Source: Psychrobacter fulvigenes
GTDB taxonomy: Bacteria; Pseudomonadota; Gammaproteobacteria; Pseudomonadales; Moraxellaceae
DNA length: 64,000 bases
Direction: 5' to 3'
Assembly: GCF_904846155.1 (NCBI RefSeq)
Contig: NZ_CAJGZP010000001.1
Span: 868,001 to 932,000, forward strand
Shown here: piece after piece, positions 63,692 through 64,000 of the stretch
Position numbering within the stretch: position 1 is the stretch's first letter
Layout of the letters: every line of letters begins with the position of its first letter
Notes under the pieces: generated by a model
Told to the model about the DNA's origin: nothing
Database searches by the model: none
What the model saw: only the letters and a program-made list of their open reading frames with translations
Made by a program: the position numbers and the translations under genes

Positions 63692-64000
63692 TTAGTCAAA
63701 GTTATCTATTTCACCTGATAAATGACTCAAAAACTCGTCACTTTGTGCCAGCAACTCATTTAAACGCGCTTCATTGATTACGCTCGATAGCTCATTAGAA
63801 CTAAAGGCTTGTTCTTGACTATAGTAGAGCATCTCCCTAGCGTCATCGTTTCCTAATGTTTGTAAGTAGGTATCAACCGTATCGGCGCTAGAGGCTTTTC
63901 CCTCAGCGCTATCATGAGCGGTTACATTATTATCAAACCATATTATACCGCTTGGGGTTATTACACCATCTAAGGGCACATCCCACGGTTGCCGAGTTAA
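63692..64000 (-). CDS. Unknown protein, C-terminal part (runs off the window)
   Basis: An open frame enters at the right edge (reading LTRQPWDVPLDGVITPSG) and stops at 63692, 102 codons long. No start is needed inside the window, and GTG 63979 is only the first in-frame start-like codon. The fragment is acidic and soluble, with a Ser/Ala/Asp stretch and a C-terminal helix (SSVINEARLNELLAQSDEFL). I do not recognise it. The terminator at 63618 follows. Confidence 0.6.
   Translation of the reverse strand, partial: LTRQPWDVPLDGVITPSGIIWFDNNVTAHDSAEGKASSADTVDTYLQTLGNDDAREMLYYSQEQAFSSNELSSVINEARLNELLAQSDEFLSHLSGEIDNFD

Noticed and set aside
63692-63979. Complete 95-residue protein starting at GTG 63979
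   Set aside because: The frame stays open to the window edge with coding-like content, so it is called as the end of a longer gene.

Overview
The window reads like a chromosomal segment of a Moraxellaceae gammaproteobacterium, most likely Psychrobacter. This is inferred from protein style, moderate-to-low GC, gene order and the many short palindromic repeats; no rRNA or marker gene settles it. It is densely coded. There is one insertion sequence, but no prophage, CRISPR array, tRNA or rRNA gene was recognised.

Layout. 1-301: start of a lipoprotein gene leaving the window. 0.7-7.8 kb: molybdenum cofactor and molybdate uptake block moeA-moaA-moaB-mobA-moaC-moaD-moaE-modA-modB, with no modC beside it. 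7.9-10.8 kb: universal stress protein, short-chain dehydrogenase and aryl-alcohol-type dehydrogenase. 11-16.5 kb: DUF924 protein, BASS/ACR3-like transporter, cytochrome b561, DUF4031 and DUF302 proteins, and a K+/H+ antiporter. 16.5-19.6 kb: haloacid dehalogenase, a TetR regulator, and a DsbA-like plus AhpD-like pair; five copies of one 16-bp palindrome lie around these genes and suggest a small local regulon. 20.1-23.3 kb: rhodanese, Tat-exported sulfide:quinone-reductase-like enzyme, membrane protein and LTxxQ lipoprotein. 23.4-25.6 kb: a frameshifted LysR gene divergent from glutathione-dependent formaldehyde dehydrogenase. 25.7-28.9 kb: two-component system and PepSY protein. 29-33.2 kb: methyltransferase, then a five-gene same-strand set (roadblock/LC7, Aer-like PAS, PhnD-like protein without a signal peptide, and two unknowns), the best candidate here for an undescribed signalling module. 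33.9-37.6 kb: frameshifted gdhA, second PepSY gene and a complete IS630-family element. 37.6-47.6 kb: histidine utilisation (hutUHGI in one direction, hutC and a polar amino acid ABC transporter in the other) with a HutC-type palindrome in the divergent promoter region. 47.8-53.1 kb: EamA exporter, TonB-ExbB-ExbD and two hypothetical proteins. 53.4-64 kb: topA, sodC, two META lipoproteins, lon, an NhaC-type transporter and the 3' end of an unknown gene.

The non-coding DNA is the unusual part. Two 108-bp elements (100 of 108 positions identical) closely resemble the Correia repeat of Neisseria in ends and core. Further elements share the same TATAGTC/GACTATA ends. Other families include a hairpin element nested in a second inverted repeat, an IS630-like MITE next to the full IS, and scattered copies of a TTAGGGTCTGTT end. 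Single-base losses in A/T homopolymers break gdhA and the LysR gene; both are otherwise intact and could be assembly errors.
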